Part shown: positions 52,596-63,061 of the stretch, piece after piece
Numbering within the stretch: the stretch's first letter is position 1
How the letters are laid out: each line of letters starts with the position of its first letter
NCBI RefSeq assembly: GCF_905171765.1
Contig: NC_053390.1
Coordinates: 163,314,666-163,378,665, forward strand
Origin: Bufo bufo
Lineage: Eukaryota; Chordata; Amphibia; Anura; Bufonidae
Reading direction: 5' to 3'
DNA: 64,000 nucleotides
Program-made: the position numbers and the translations under genes
The notes under the pieces: model-generated
Database searches by the model: none
Seen by the model: only the letters and a program-made list of their open reading frames with translations
What the model was told of the DNA's origin: nothing

Positions 52596-55379
52596 TTGAA
52601 AATGACAGGCAGAGGAAGAGGCAGGCCGTTCCACAGGGGTGGTAGGGGTCAGGCAGGTGCACCAGGCTGGAGCCAAAGTGGGAAGTTGGTGCGTGTGATT
52701 ATGTCAAAGGACGCACCAGAGTTGGTTGAGTGGCTCACTCAGCCTTCCGCTTCTGCACCCTCCTCATCCTCTGTATCTGCACCCTCCTCACTCTCTGCTG
52801 TGTGCACCCCCAAAGACCCCACCACCACCGCCATAGCCCCTCCACTTGAGTCAGAGCAATTATTTTCCCATCCATTCCCAGACCTTACCGATGCACAACC
52901 ATTCTTGGCATCGGATGAGGAAGAGGAGGTAGCAATGGGCGCCACCCAGCGGTCTGATGACAGAAACCCAGATCAGCCCAAGGAGGGTGGTCCCCGCTGT
53001 TGCTGCCTAATCCGAGATCTCTAATGTCAGTGGTGGTAAAGGTGACTATGGTGATGTGTCGATGGACATTACGTGGGTGCCCACAACAGAGGAAGAGGAG
53101 GGGAGTTCAGAGGGAGAGATGGAGCAGCAGATAGGGAGGAGAAGGAGAAGAAGCAGGAAGAACTCGCAGTGCACAGGAGGCAAAAATCCATCCACCATGC
53201 ATGGTCACATCTTGCTCTCCCAGAACGTTGGCACATGGCTCTGCAGTGTGGGCTTTTTTTAACGTGCCAGCTGCTGACAATAGTGTTGCCATCTGCAGCC
53301 TGTGCTGTCAAAGCATAAGTCGCAGTAAGCCCAACACTCAACTAGGGATGACCTCTTAAGAAGGCACCTGGCCTCCCATCACCGAGCACAGTGGGAGCAA
53401 TGCCGTCATAACCCACAAAGCCACACTCCCGGCGCTCCATGTCCTGCCTCTTCTCCTTCTCCTCCCATTTGTCCTCCACTCCACCTTCCACTGTGCCGTC
53501 GTCACATTCATCTAGAACAAGGCAGGCTTCCGTGGCCCAAATGTTCGAGCATAAAAAAATTATGACGCTGGATAATCCTCCTGCCCAGCGGCTGACCGCT
53601 GGCTTGTCGGAACTGCTAGCCCGCCAAATACTGCCATATAATACTGGAACCCGTGTGGATTTGGTGTTATTGCCATGGATATCATGCAGGCCAGCCTCTT
53701 CTTCTCCTCCTCCTACTCCAGTCTCTGTCTCCTCTTTGGCTGACTCCTCCTTTTCCACTGCTACCGCCTCTTCCGCTGCGCCGCCCAAGCTCCCCAGAGC
53801 CTATTCGACATTGCAGGTGAAACGTTGCCATGCTGTGCTGCAGCTGTCATGCCTGGAAGCCAAGAGCCACACCGATCTTGCACTGCTTTCAGTTCTGCGG
53901 TCACAGGCCGATCAGTGGCTAACTCCGCTCAATTTGACAGTTGGTAAAGTGGTGTGTGACAACGGTGCCAATCTGCTGAGTGCGCTGAAACAGGGCAAAA
54001 TGACACACGTGCCGTGCATGGCACACGTCCTGAACTTAGTTGTGCAGCGATTCGTTGACGTCTTGCGGCAGGCCAGGAAAATCTCTGCCCATTTTAGAAG
54101 ATCTTACACGGCCATAGCTCGCCTTGCTGACGTTCAGCGGCGACACCACTTGCCCGTCAGATGTCTGATTTGTGACTGCCCGACGCGTTGGAACTCCACC
54201 TTGTATATGCTTGATAAGCTGCTCCAGCAGAAATGTGCTGTTAACGACTACCTGTATGAACTCTGTGGCAGGACAGGTTCTGGGGAGCTTGGTTTCTTTT
54301 CACCGCACCAGTGGCTGCTCATGCGCGACGTGTGCAGACTTCTGCGGCCATTTGACGAGATCACCAAACTGGTCAGTCGCAGTCAGGGCGCTATCAGTAA
54401 CATCGTACCTTACATCTTCTTTCTGGAGTGTGCATTTCGTTGTGTCATTGATCAAGCCGTCGAGGAGCAGGAGCTGGAAGATGAATTACCAGGGAGGGCT
54501 ACTCCATCTGAGACAAGTCAGCAGGAGGCTGAAGAGGAGTCAGAGGAGGATGGTGGCTGGGGGGAGGAGGAGCAAGAAGAGCAGGCTTTAAACTTTTCTG
54601 GGATCCCTGGTGTTGTCCGTGGCTGGGGGGAGGAGACCGAGGACAACATTCTCCTGGGCGATGAGCAGGAGCCAGGGCACTCCACTGCTTCCAATTTAGT
54701 GCAAATGGGGGCTTTCATGCTCCAGTGTTTGAAGAGGGACCCCGTATAAAAAGCATAAAGATCAAGGACCTATACTGGGTGGCAACGTACTTAGACCCCC
54801 GGTACAAACACAAAATGGCAAACATGTTACCAGCATCACAGAGGGCTGTCAGAATGCAGAATCTCCAGGCCTTTCTGCAAGAGATGCTGCATTCTGCTGT
54901 TGAGGGCGCTGGCAGAGGAACATCCACCCACAGCTAAACAGGTTCAGGTAACAATCCTACTGCGCCTGCAAAAAAGAGGGCGGTTTGAAGATAGGTTGGT
55001 CACTTCGGATATGAGATCATTCTTGCAGCCAACCCATCGACAGCCACCATACAGATCCAGCCTCAGGGATTGCCTAGACCGACAGGTGTCCGACTACATC
55101 GCGTTAATGGCCGATGTGGACGCTCTGACAAAAGAGGAACCCCTTGACTACTGGGTGTGCAGGCTTGACCTGTGGCCAGAGCTGGCACAATTTGCCATGG
55201 AACTCTTGGCTTGCCCCTCGTCGAGTGTACTGTCCGAAAGGACGTTCAGCGCAGCAGGGGGGATCGTGACCGATCAGCGCACTCGCCTAGCTCATGACAG
55301 TGTGGACTACCTCACATTTTTTAAAATGAATGAGACATGGATCTCGGAGGAATTCAACACCTGTGATGACCACGTGTAA
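52596..55379 (+). pseudogene. hAT transposase with BED finger, multiply broken
   Basis: The start near 52602 gives MTGRGRGRPFHRGGRGQAG, a Gly/Arg-rich N-terminus, followed by Ser/Pro and acidic regions (to 53024). A BED-type finger is recognisable at 53220-53400 (AICSLCC then RRHLASHH), but a frameshift near 53357 lies between its Cys and His pairs. The main open part (53439-54749) includes VCDNGANLLSAL, MAHVLNLVVQRF and CPTRWNSTLYMLDKLL, conserved blocks of the hAT catalytic domain with a D in DNGAN, and a Glu/Asp-rich insertion. A frame change near 54750, a stop at 54935 and another shift near 54980 precede the C-terminal dimerisation domain (CPSSSVLSERTFSAAGG, 55217-55267) ending at 55379. 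The region around 53640-53810 seems shortened compared with related transposases. It cannot make an intact enzyme. Confidence 0.88.
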
Positions 55380-57087
55380 TTGAATTCCCTCATGCCAGCC
55401 CACACATATCCGCAACCACACAGAACACAGAATGTTCCTTGCCTTATGTATATACAGCGGCATAAAAGGCCTTTTATGTCAGGTGAATGCCTAATTTGTG
55501 GGGCCTGTACTGTCCCACAGTTACATATTTATCCTGTGACCGCCTAATGTATCTCCAGCCACAGAATCCAAAGTTCTTTGCTGTCAGGTTAATGCCTATT
55601 GCCTAATTTATGGGGCCTGTACTGGCCGACAGTTACATATTTATCCTGTGACCGCCTAATGCTCCTCCAACCAGAGAATCAAAAGTTCTTTGCTGTCAGA
55701 TGAATGCCTATTGCCTAATTTTTGGGGCCTGTACTGGCCGACAGTTACATATTTATCCTGTGACCGCCTAATGCACCTCCAGCCACAGAATCCAAAGTTT
55801 TTTGCTGTCAGGTGAAAGCCTATTCCCTCTTTTTTGGGTCCTGCACTGGCAGTTAAATTTTTCTCTCTAGCCACATAATCACACACCTGTCTCACTCCTC
55901 TGCCTCGTATGAACCGCATTCACAATAAGGACCTTTTTATGTCACAGGGTCATGTGACTGTGCCTCCCCACCCCGTACTGTGCCCCTCACCCCATACTGT
56001 GCCCTCTTATACCCTGCATTGTGCCCTCTTACCACACCCTGTGCAGTGCCCCTAGTCATTCCCTGTACTGTGCCCTCTTATACCCTTTTATCCGGTGACG
56101 GTATGGCGGTGTTATCCGGTCACTGTACAGAGGTGTTATCCAGTCAATGTATGGCGGCAGTATCCAATAACAGGATGCCCATAACTGTATCCCTTTCCCT
56201 GCCCACGCCATCCTTTTTTAGACCTGACATGAGCGGGAAAAATATGCAGATTGCGGTGCTAAGGACCTTTGAGCCACAATCTGTGTCAGAAATACGCCTA
56301 ACAAAGACATATTTCTATATAATAAATGATCACCTATTTGTATTATCATTAGGGGGTATGGCTAATATCTTTATATTATATAGATTCTAGTGTATTATAC
56401 TGTGCCCTGTATTTCCCAGTTGAAAATGATCCTTGGGAAACACAGTCCTCATCCCTGACCACCAGGACCAGTTAGCTCTCTGTAAGTACATGGCTGCCTC
56501 CCCTCTCCGCCACGCTGCTCCGCTATATACTGGTGCTTATTCTGACACTAGGGCTGGGTTCACATCCTATTTTTGCCATCCATGTAATGCATACCAAAAA
56601 TGTATGCGTTAACAGATGCCTCAGACTGATGCCGTACAGTGGTGTCTGTTCACCATACAGTTCCATGGTAGAAATTTTTTTTTACGTTAACATACGCATT
56701 TTTTTTATGGACTCTGCAGGATACAAGAACGTGGAGTGCTGCACATTTGCATACATCAAACCTATAGGAAATAAAAAATTTCTAGGCTCCAGCAGGGCAC
56801 ATTTTTGAGAGTTTCCCTTTAAGATGCATAAAAATGGCCCCTGATTAAAATATATATTTTTGGGGAGAATTTTTGCCAATGATCCCCCTCTGGTATATCA
56901 CTGTCCATGTTGTGGGACTATTTGTGTACTTCTAGTAAATGTTTGCTGGCTGCAAATATGACCTGAAGGTTTTTCAGGTTCGCCTGCCATTAAAGTGAAT
57001 GGGGCCAGCCGCGAACTCACAGTTCGTGAACATTTGATCGCGAACGATCGTTCGCGAATTGTCTCGGCCGATGTTCATCCATCACTA
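55380..57087 (+). other. hAT 3' non-coding region with ~113-bp tandem repeat
   Basis: 55480-55860 holds about 3.5 tandem copies of a 105-114 bp unit containing GGGGCCTGTACTGGCCGACA and TATTTATCCTGTGACCGCC. Repeats of TGTGCCCTCTTATACCCTG follow (55975-56090). The rest to 57087 includes AT-rich DNA and the GTTCGCG-rich subterminal part. Frames inside are not considered genes. Confidence 0.7.
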
Positions 57088-57339
57088 TTGACAACGAAGT
57101 CTTATGCTGTGCACGAGTTGACTTATTGTTTGCTGAGGCATGGCATCTCACTCTTCTTGAAGGGTGGCCGTAAAGTCAATTAGGTTCTGGTGTACAGAGT
57201 TACGAACTTCCACACGGCGACTCAGCTGATCCCATAGGTTTTCAATGGGATTCAGGTCTGGAGAAAGTGCAGGCCACTCCGTTTGAGGTGCCCCAGTCTC
57301 CAGCAGCAGTTTCCTGAAGATGCGACCTCAATTAGCTGG

Positions 57340-57836
57340 CGCTTTGGCGTCTGGGAATAGAGTTCCGTCCTAGGGGCTCTATACCGGAAAAGAACTGATC
57401 AGTTTTATCCCCATGCATTCTGAATGGAGAGAAATCTGTTCAGGATGCATCAGGAAGGATGTCTTCAGTTCAGTCTTTTTGACTGTTCAGGACGGAGATA
57501 ATACCGCAGCATGCTACGGTTTTATCTCCGGCCAAAAAAAACGGAACACTTGCCGGAATGCCGGATAGAAATGTATTAGTGCATTAGTGCATTCAAAATA
57601 CCGGAATGCCGGATCTGCGCAGACTGAAAAAAATGTAAGAAAAATAAATGCCAGATCCGTTTTTCCAGATGACACTGGAAAGACGGATGCGGCAATTCAA
57701 TGCATTTGTAAGACGGATCAGGATCCTGATCAGTCTTAAAATGCCATAAGTTGGCATATGTTTTGACAGATCCGGCAGGCAGTTCCGGCGATGGAACTGC
57801 CTGCCGGATTCCTCTGCTGCAAGTGTGAAAGTAGCC
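57340..57836. mobile_element. GGCTAC..GTAGCC-group MITE, left end lost
   Basis: Right end GCAAGTGTGAAAGTAGCC at 57819-57836 followed by TTA. Interior ATCCGGCAGGCAGTTCCGG.. and GGAACTGCCTGCCGGAT form a hairpin, and ATGCATTCTGAATGGAG matches text near 2980. The left part (about 57340) is degenerate and borders the Tc1 relic. Confidence 0.65.
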
Positions 57837-58490
57837 TTACTCTGTCACTATGTATATGTAATCTGTAAAATAGTGTTTAAACGTAAACATACCCGTACCT
57901 ACTGAAAAATCTAACTAAATCCATTCCTGCAAAACACAGTGACTAATTTTTTCAGTTCTGAGTCATAGTTGTCTGTCTCACGAACATGTACTTTTTGAGC
58001 CTTCTTGTCTACCTGCATTTAGCCCACACAGTATATTTGTCAGTGCATATTTATCAGCAGTAACATGTTAATATGATATATTGTATTAAAAGTCAAATAA
58101 AGTCTAAATAAAACTCTTAAAGATGAAGCTCATTTATGTTTTTGATTTTCATCTTTTTTTTCTCCTCACATTCCAAGAGCCATAACTTTTAAAATATTCC
58201 GATCATATGAGGGCTTATTTTTGTGGGACAAGTTGTATTTTTAATGGCACCATTTAATTTACCATGACTTGCATTGAAAAATGGGAACAAAATGTTTTGT
58301 GGGGTGAATAAACTCATAATTCTGCCAAGGATTATTGGGTTTTGATATTACGGTGTTCACTGTGTGCCACAAATTACATGATGTCCTTATTCCATGGGTC
58401 AATACAATTATGGTGATGCCATTTTTTGACAGCTGCAACTTTTTTTTATATTTCTGTGAAATATTTCAGTAAAAAAAAAAAGTACTTACC
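57837..58490. repeat. No gene; T-rich dispersed repeat from 58130
   Basis: 58145-58260 carries GAGCCATAACTTTTAAAATA, GGGACAAGTTGTATTTTTAA and TGGCACCATTT in the order seen at 12990-13085. The first 290 bp show nothing. Confidence 0.5.
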
Positions 58491-58780
58491 TTACTCCCGT
58501 CCTATATGGCCGTCTGAATACTTTGACTGTGACCTGGCGCAGGCAGCACAAGGACGCCATCACTGCGTGACACGTCATTGTGCCAGCTAAAGACCCAGCA
58601 CACTAGGTCACTTTGATTGTGACTGTCTGCACCATTTGTACTGCCTCATAGGCTTCAGGAATTAAGTGGAAATAAGTGGGATCCAGTCCAGAACTTGAAA
58701 ACCTGTAGAAGGAAATCCACGGCACTCACCAGAAAAGAATTGCAGTCCACTTTATTTGTAATGCATGCAAATTGCTTCTC

Positions 58781-59719
58781 CAAACTAAGAAGACAGGTTG
58801 GCATTAGCAGGAGGTGCTTCAAACCCACATGCAGTTGTGCATATATATAGGGGAGCAAATCCTGCACTTGTGGCCCGTTGCTAATGGCAATCCCCAGCAA
58901 AATGCATACAATGGAGGATGCCCGCGGCGAACCACAAGTACCACAATAGACATCCTACACAAGGTAACAAGTGCGGATGTAATAATTAATATAACAATAT
59001 AACAAAACAATAACAAACACAGGTGCACTCTGCAGAATCACTAAATCCTCAAACTGATTTTAAAATTGAGAGATTAGTCAACATGTCCTACGGTGTAGAA
59101 CATGTCTAAGCCCGGACACCACGACAAGGTTTCTCAAGTAGCCCGGGACCCTACACTCTCCTACCTGAGCCGTATGGGCGATACCAGGAGCCAGTGGGCA
59201 AATTACAGGAGCATAAGGCCGACTTACAAACAACTCACCAGTTACCTCCAGCATGTGGCCATGCTTGCAATGGGAGGAGGGAGGAGTCTGTGAGTCCCAC
59301 TCAAGACTTGCTGATATGTCCCAGGCCTCACAGGTGCACCTAAATGTGGCCTGTAGATGGAAAACAGGCACATTTAAATAGGAGTTTATACACCTCCAGA
59401 AATCTATATATACAAACTAAGAAGACAGGTTGGCATTAGCAGGAGGTGCTTCAAACCCACATGCAGTTGTGCATATATATAGGGGAGCAAATCCTGCACT
59501 TGTGGCCCGTTGCTAATGGCAATCCCCAGCAAAATGCATACAATGGAGGATGCCCGCGGCGAACCACAAGTACCACAATAGACATCCTACACAAGGTAAC
59601 AAGTGCGGATGTAATAATTAATATAACAATATAACAAAACAATAACAAACACAGGTGCACTCTGCAGAATCACTAAATCCTCAAACTGATTTTAAAATTG
59701 AGAGATTAGTCAACATGTC
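58781..59719. repeat. 307-bp direct duplication, 632-bp period
   Basis: 58781-59087 and 59413-59719 appear identical base for base (both start CAAACTAAGAAGACAGG and end AGTCAACATGTC), separated by 325 bp. The duplicated block contains TATATATAGGGGAGC and identical short frames on both strands, none with a known domain. The ends are not TG..CA and no primer-binding site is seen, so this looks like a segmental tandem duplication rather than LTRs. Confidence 0.88.
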
Positions 59720-60330
59720 TCCATTCATTTCTGTGGGAGTTCCAAAGACAGCTTTAGATAGGGGATAACTTTTAATAACCAGAATACCCCTTTAACTCTG
59801 GCTGTACCCTCTTTGAGAGACCCTGTAATTATATGTTTGTTACCCCCCATACGAAACTGTAACCACTATGTAATGGTTTCTGACCAGTTACAGTAGATAA
59901 GTGCATATCATGCTGTTACACTGTGGCATTATTAATACATTGAATATACCTGTCAGGGCTGCATTATTTACACTGGTCCTGGGATATCGATCCTTGGTGG
60001 TTACTGGATGAATTTCCCATTCAGTAACCGTGTAATTTGAAAGAAGTGTGCTTCCGTGTAGAAGACCTTCAGTATGAAGTGACTGTCACACTGTATGACA
60101 CCAAGATAACTCTCAGTTAAACCATTTTGTACCTGTAATAAATTGCACATTTCAGAGAGCCGGATTGTTCCCAGTGCGGGGAACTGCTGAGTAATTTTTC
60201 TATAATAATCATTTCTGTCTGGTTTATGACAGCATAGATAGAGAGAACCTCCTGTTAGATGTGCACAATGAACAGGACCATGTGCAGCAATAACCTGATT
60301 CCTTGTAGAATTCTATGTAGCATTTGTATC
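59720..60330. other. No gene seen
   Basis: An AAAGGGGTATTCTGG-type terminus in reverse (AACCAGAATACCCCTTTAA) lies near 59776-59794. The rest shows nothing. Confidence 0.45.
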
Positions 60331-60331
60331 C

Positions 60332-60637
60332 AGGGGCGTAGCTATAGGGGGTGCAGAGGTAGCAGTCGCTACCGGGCCTAGGACCCTAAGGGGGCCCAAA
60401 GACCCTTGTGCCACATAAGACACTGGCATTATATAAAGTGCATACTGATCAATTTACACCTCTGGCTGGAGGGAAGGGGTTAGGTTAAGAATTTGGCATG
60501 AGGGGGTGCCCTTTCAATGTTTGCCTCAGGCAGGAGGAAGGCTATGTGCTCCCCTGCCCCTTGCCAACAAGCACTGAGGGACGGGGGCCCAAGCTGAACT
60601 CTTGCACCAGGGCCCATGAGCTTTTAGCTATGCCCCT
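60332..60637. mobile_element. Probable hAT-type MITE, CAGGGGCGTAGCTA ends
   Basis: Begins CAGGGGCGTAGCTA and ends TAGCTATGCCCCTG, imperfect inverted repeats of about 14 bp. CAGGGGCG is a common hAT terminal motif. GTATC lies on both sides, but a full 8-bp duplication is not visible. No coding capacity. Confidence 0.6.
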
Positions 60638-60639
60638 GT

Positions 60640-61399
60640 ATCACATTGTGTTACAGTTTATTGTCATTGTTTCTTGCTTGTCTTTAACAGTCTTTTAAAC
60701 AAAAAGTAAGGTAAAGTAATTGTTAGAACAGAAAACTCTGTTTTAGCTGGACCCATACCCTTTCTTTTTGGCTGTCCTGCATTTTGAGATGTTGGGGTTT
60801 GTCACATACTTGCAGTAAGCTCGTAGTTAGGGAACAAGGTTGCCTAATCTGGATTATAGTTACTGCTACCCAGGGTCAGACTCGTCCACTAGAGTAGCAG
60901 AGGATCTTCTGGTGAGCCCAGTCTCTGAAGCCATAGGGGGTCCCAAAGGTCCAAAAAAAAAAATCCCATTTTGAGCTGCTTTTGGATGTAATTACTTGCT
61001 ACTAGGGTCTATTTTTTTAAATTAAAAACCTAAGACTTTATTGATGATATAGAAGTTGAGCCCAGAAAATAACCTCCTCTGGTCGGCCCAAGTAATCCCA
61101 CTCCGATACTGCTGCTACACCAGTTTTGCTAGTGTACATGTAGATTTTGGAGTATGGGTCATACTATGGTAATACCCAAATAACCTGGATCACACGTGAT
61201 TATTTTGCCATGCTTCCCAGTTTAGACAGCCATGGTCATTAATATTAGGACTTTTGCCTTAGTGCCTGCTTAAGGGAACCCTTGCTTTGATCTTTAAGAT
61301 TAAGAACCTTTGACAATCAAGCAGATGAGCATATTAGTAAGTGGTAACAGTGGAATAAAGTGTAATTTGGTACGCAGCATATTATTAATATGTGTTTTT
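60640..61399. other. No gene seen
   Basis: No coding or repeat structure recognised in this stretch. Confidence 0.4.
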
Positions 61400-62723
61400 G
61401 CAGAAAAATGCTACTACTCTACTTCTCATCTTGATGTTGGGGTTCCTCAAGGTTCAGTCCTAGTTCATCTAGTCTTTTCTCTCTACACAGCCCCATTGGA
61501 CAGACATTCAGTATATTTGGCTTGAGTACCATCTTTGTGATGACACCCAACTATACACTTCATCCCCTGACATCACCCTGCTTTACTCCAAAACACCAGT
61601 GATTGTCTGGCAGCTATCTCTAACATCATGTCCTCTCTGTATCTAAAACTGAACCTCTCAAATACTGAACTTCTTGTCTTTCCCCCATCTACTAACCCAC
61701 CTAAACTTGATATTTCAATTTTGGTCTGTGGTACTATCATAACTCTTGGATAGCATACCCGCTGTTGTGGAGTCAAGTTTGACTCAGATTTTTCCTTTTT
61801 TCCCTATATCCAATCAATTGCACACTATTATCATCTATACCTCAAAAACATCTCCAGAATCTGCCCTTTTCTTATGATGGAAACAACCAAAACTCTTGTT
61901 GTTGCTTTGATTCATTCTCGTCTTGGCTAATGTAATTCATTACTGATTGGTCTTCCTCACACTAAACTGTCCCCCCTTTAGTCTGTCCTAAATACTGCCT
62001 CCAGGCTCATCTATCTGTCCACCCACTACACTGATGCTACTAGCCTCTGTCAGTCACTTCACTGGTTGCCTATCCACCACAGAATATAGTTTAAAATTCT
62101 CATTCTCACCCACAAAGCCCTCCACAGTGCTGCACCTCCATATCTCTCCTCCCTTATTTCCATCTACCACCCTACTCATGCTCTCCGTTCTGCCAGTGAT
62201 CTAAGATTAAAATCCTCAATAATTCGTACCTCTTCCCCCATTTTCAAAACTTTTCTCGAGCTGCACCTATGCTCTGGAAAGCTCTGCCCTGGAATATCAG
62301 GTCAATTCCTAACTTCCCTAACTTCAAAGGTGCATAAAAAACTCATTTTTTTCAGTCAGGCACATTGTGCTTCCTAAACTGACTCTTCCCCTAGTAACCC
62401 CCGTACCCCCCCCCCCCAACTCTTCAGACCTGAACTCGATCTTCTGACAGTGCTACACCCAAAGCACTGGCACATGCAGATTGGCGTACACCACTCCTTT
62501 CAGCACAAAGATGACTGGACTCTACTTCATATAACAATTCACTACCATTAAGTCACCCCTACTTCCTCATAGATTATAAGCTATTGCGAGCAGGGCCCTC
62601 AGTCCTAGTGTTTCAGTAGTACATTAGCCAGTAACTTTGTGATGTCTTTTGTACATGAACCCTCTTAATTGTAAATCGCTATGGAATATGGTGGCGCTAT
62701 ATAAATAAAGATTATTATTATTA
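61400..62723 (+). pseudogene. CR1/L2-type LINE 3' end, 5' truncated
   Basis: Conceptual translation in shifting frames shows reverse-transcriptase motifs: GVPQGSVLVHLVFSLYTAP (61438-61494, RT motif with PQGS) and YHLYADDTQLY-like text around 61527-61557, here altered, then SSLYLKLNLSNTELLVFPP. A C-terminal region with LHWLPIHHRI and THALRSASDLRLKSS (62054-62212) follows, typical of L2/CR1/Rex-group proteins. The 3' end reads TTGTAAATCGCTATGGAATA, GGCGCTATATAAATAAAG and an ATT repeat tail (62708-62723). Several frame changes and stops make it non-functional. Only part of the RT domain and the C-terminus remain. Confidence 0.8.
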
Positions 62724-62817
62724 AAAATGCACAATTGTCTTTCATCCAGTAAACAATTTTTCATTGAAACGTGCAAACATACTGTATGTTAAGCCCCTAT
62801 TTTGGATTATTCACTTA

Positions 62818-63061
62818 GGCCTCATGCACACGACCATATTTATGGTCCCATTAATTTCTAAGGGACCCATTTATTTCTATGGGGCTGCAAAAAAAATGTG
62901 GACAGCACACAGATGTCATTTGTGTGCTGTCCGCATCCATTGTGCAAATACCGGACAAGAATAGGCATTTCAACAGTGGAGCCTGTGGAAAGTGCAGGAT
63001 GTATTCAGCTGGTATCCATATTTTGAGGACTGCAGAACGTATACGGCCGTGTGCATGAGTC
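62818..63061. mobile_element. MITE, GGCCTCATGCACACGACC end
   Basis: Starts GGCCTCATGCACACGACCAT and ends ACGGCCGTGTGCATGAGTC. Flanks are TTA and TTT, a slightly decayed 3-bp duplication. The interior is a foldback with GTGTGCTGTCCGCATCC. The ends are recognised from memory as abundant in frog genomes. Confidence 0.75.

Larger units (their letters stand above)
51857..57087 (+). mobile_element. 5.2 kb hAT transposon with 8-bp target duplication
   Basis: Flanked by perfect TTGACAAC at 51849-51856 and 57088-57095. It begins TAGAGATGG and its right end in reverse complement reads TAGTGATGG. Subterminal regions carry repeated GTTCGCG/CGCGAAC motifs on both sides, likely transposase-binding sites (inference). 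It encodes a broken BED-finger hAT transposase and carries about 112-bp tandem repeats near each end. It inserted into the C-terminal coding part of a Tc1 transposase. Confidence 0.92.
51611..57335 (-). pseudogene. Tc1-like element split by a hAT insertion
   Basis: CACTACTCGCAAAATGTTAG at 51611 (after TA) is one terminal repeat. Transposase is on the minus strand: 57335-57096 encodes a stretch with [18 protein letters not shown] and RRVEVRNSVH, and the reading continues after the hAT insertion at 51848 with CQAVIDAQGHMTSF. The two coding parts are brought together exactly by removing 51857-57087 plus one copy of the 8-bp duplication. Only the C-terminal third is visible beyond the insertion, so the other end is truncated by a MITE near 57336. 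Confidence 0.82.

Noticed and set aside
58781..59719. The 307-bp duplicated blocks considered as LTRs of a miniature retrotransposon
   Set aside because: The ends are not TG..CA, and no primer-binding site, polypurine tract or target duplication is visible.
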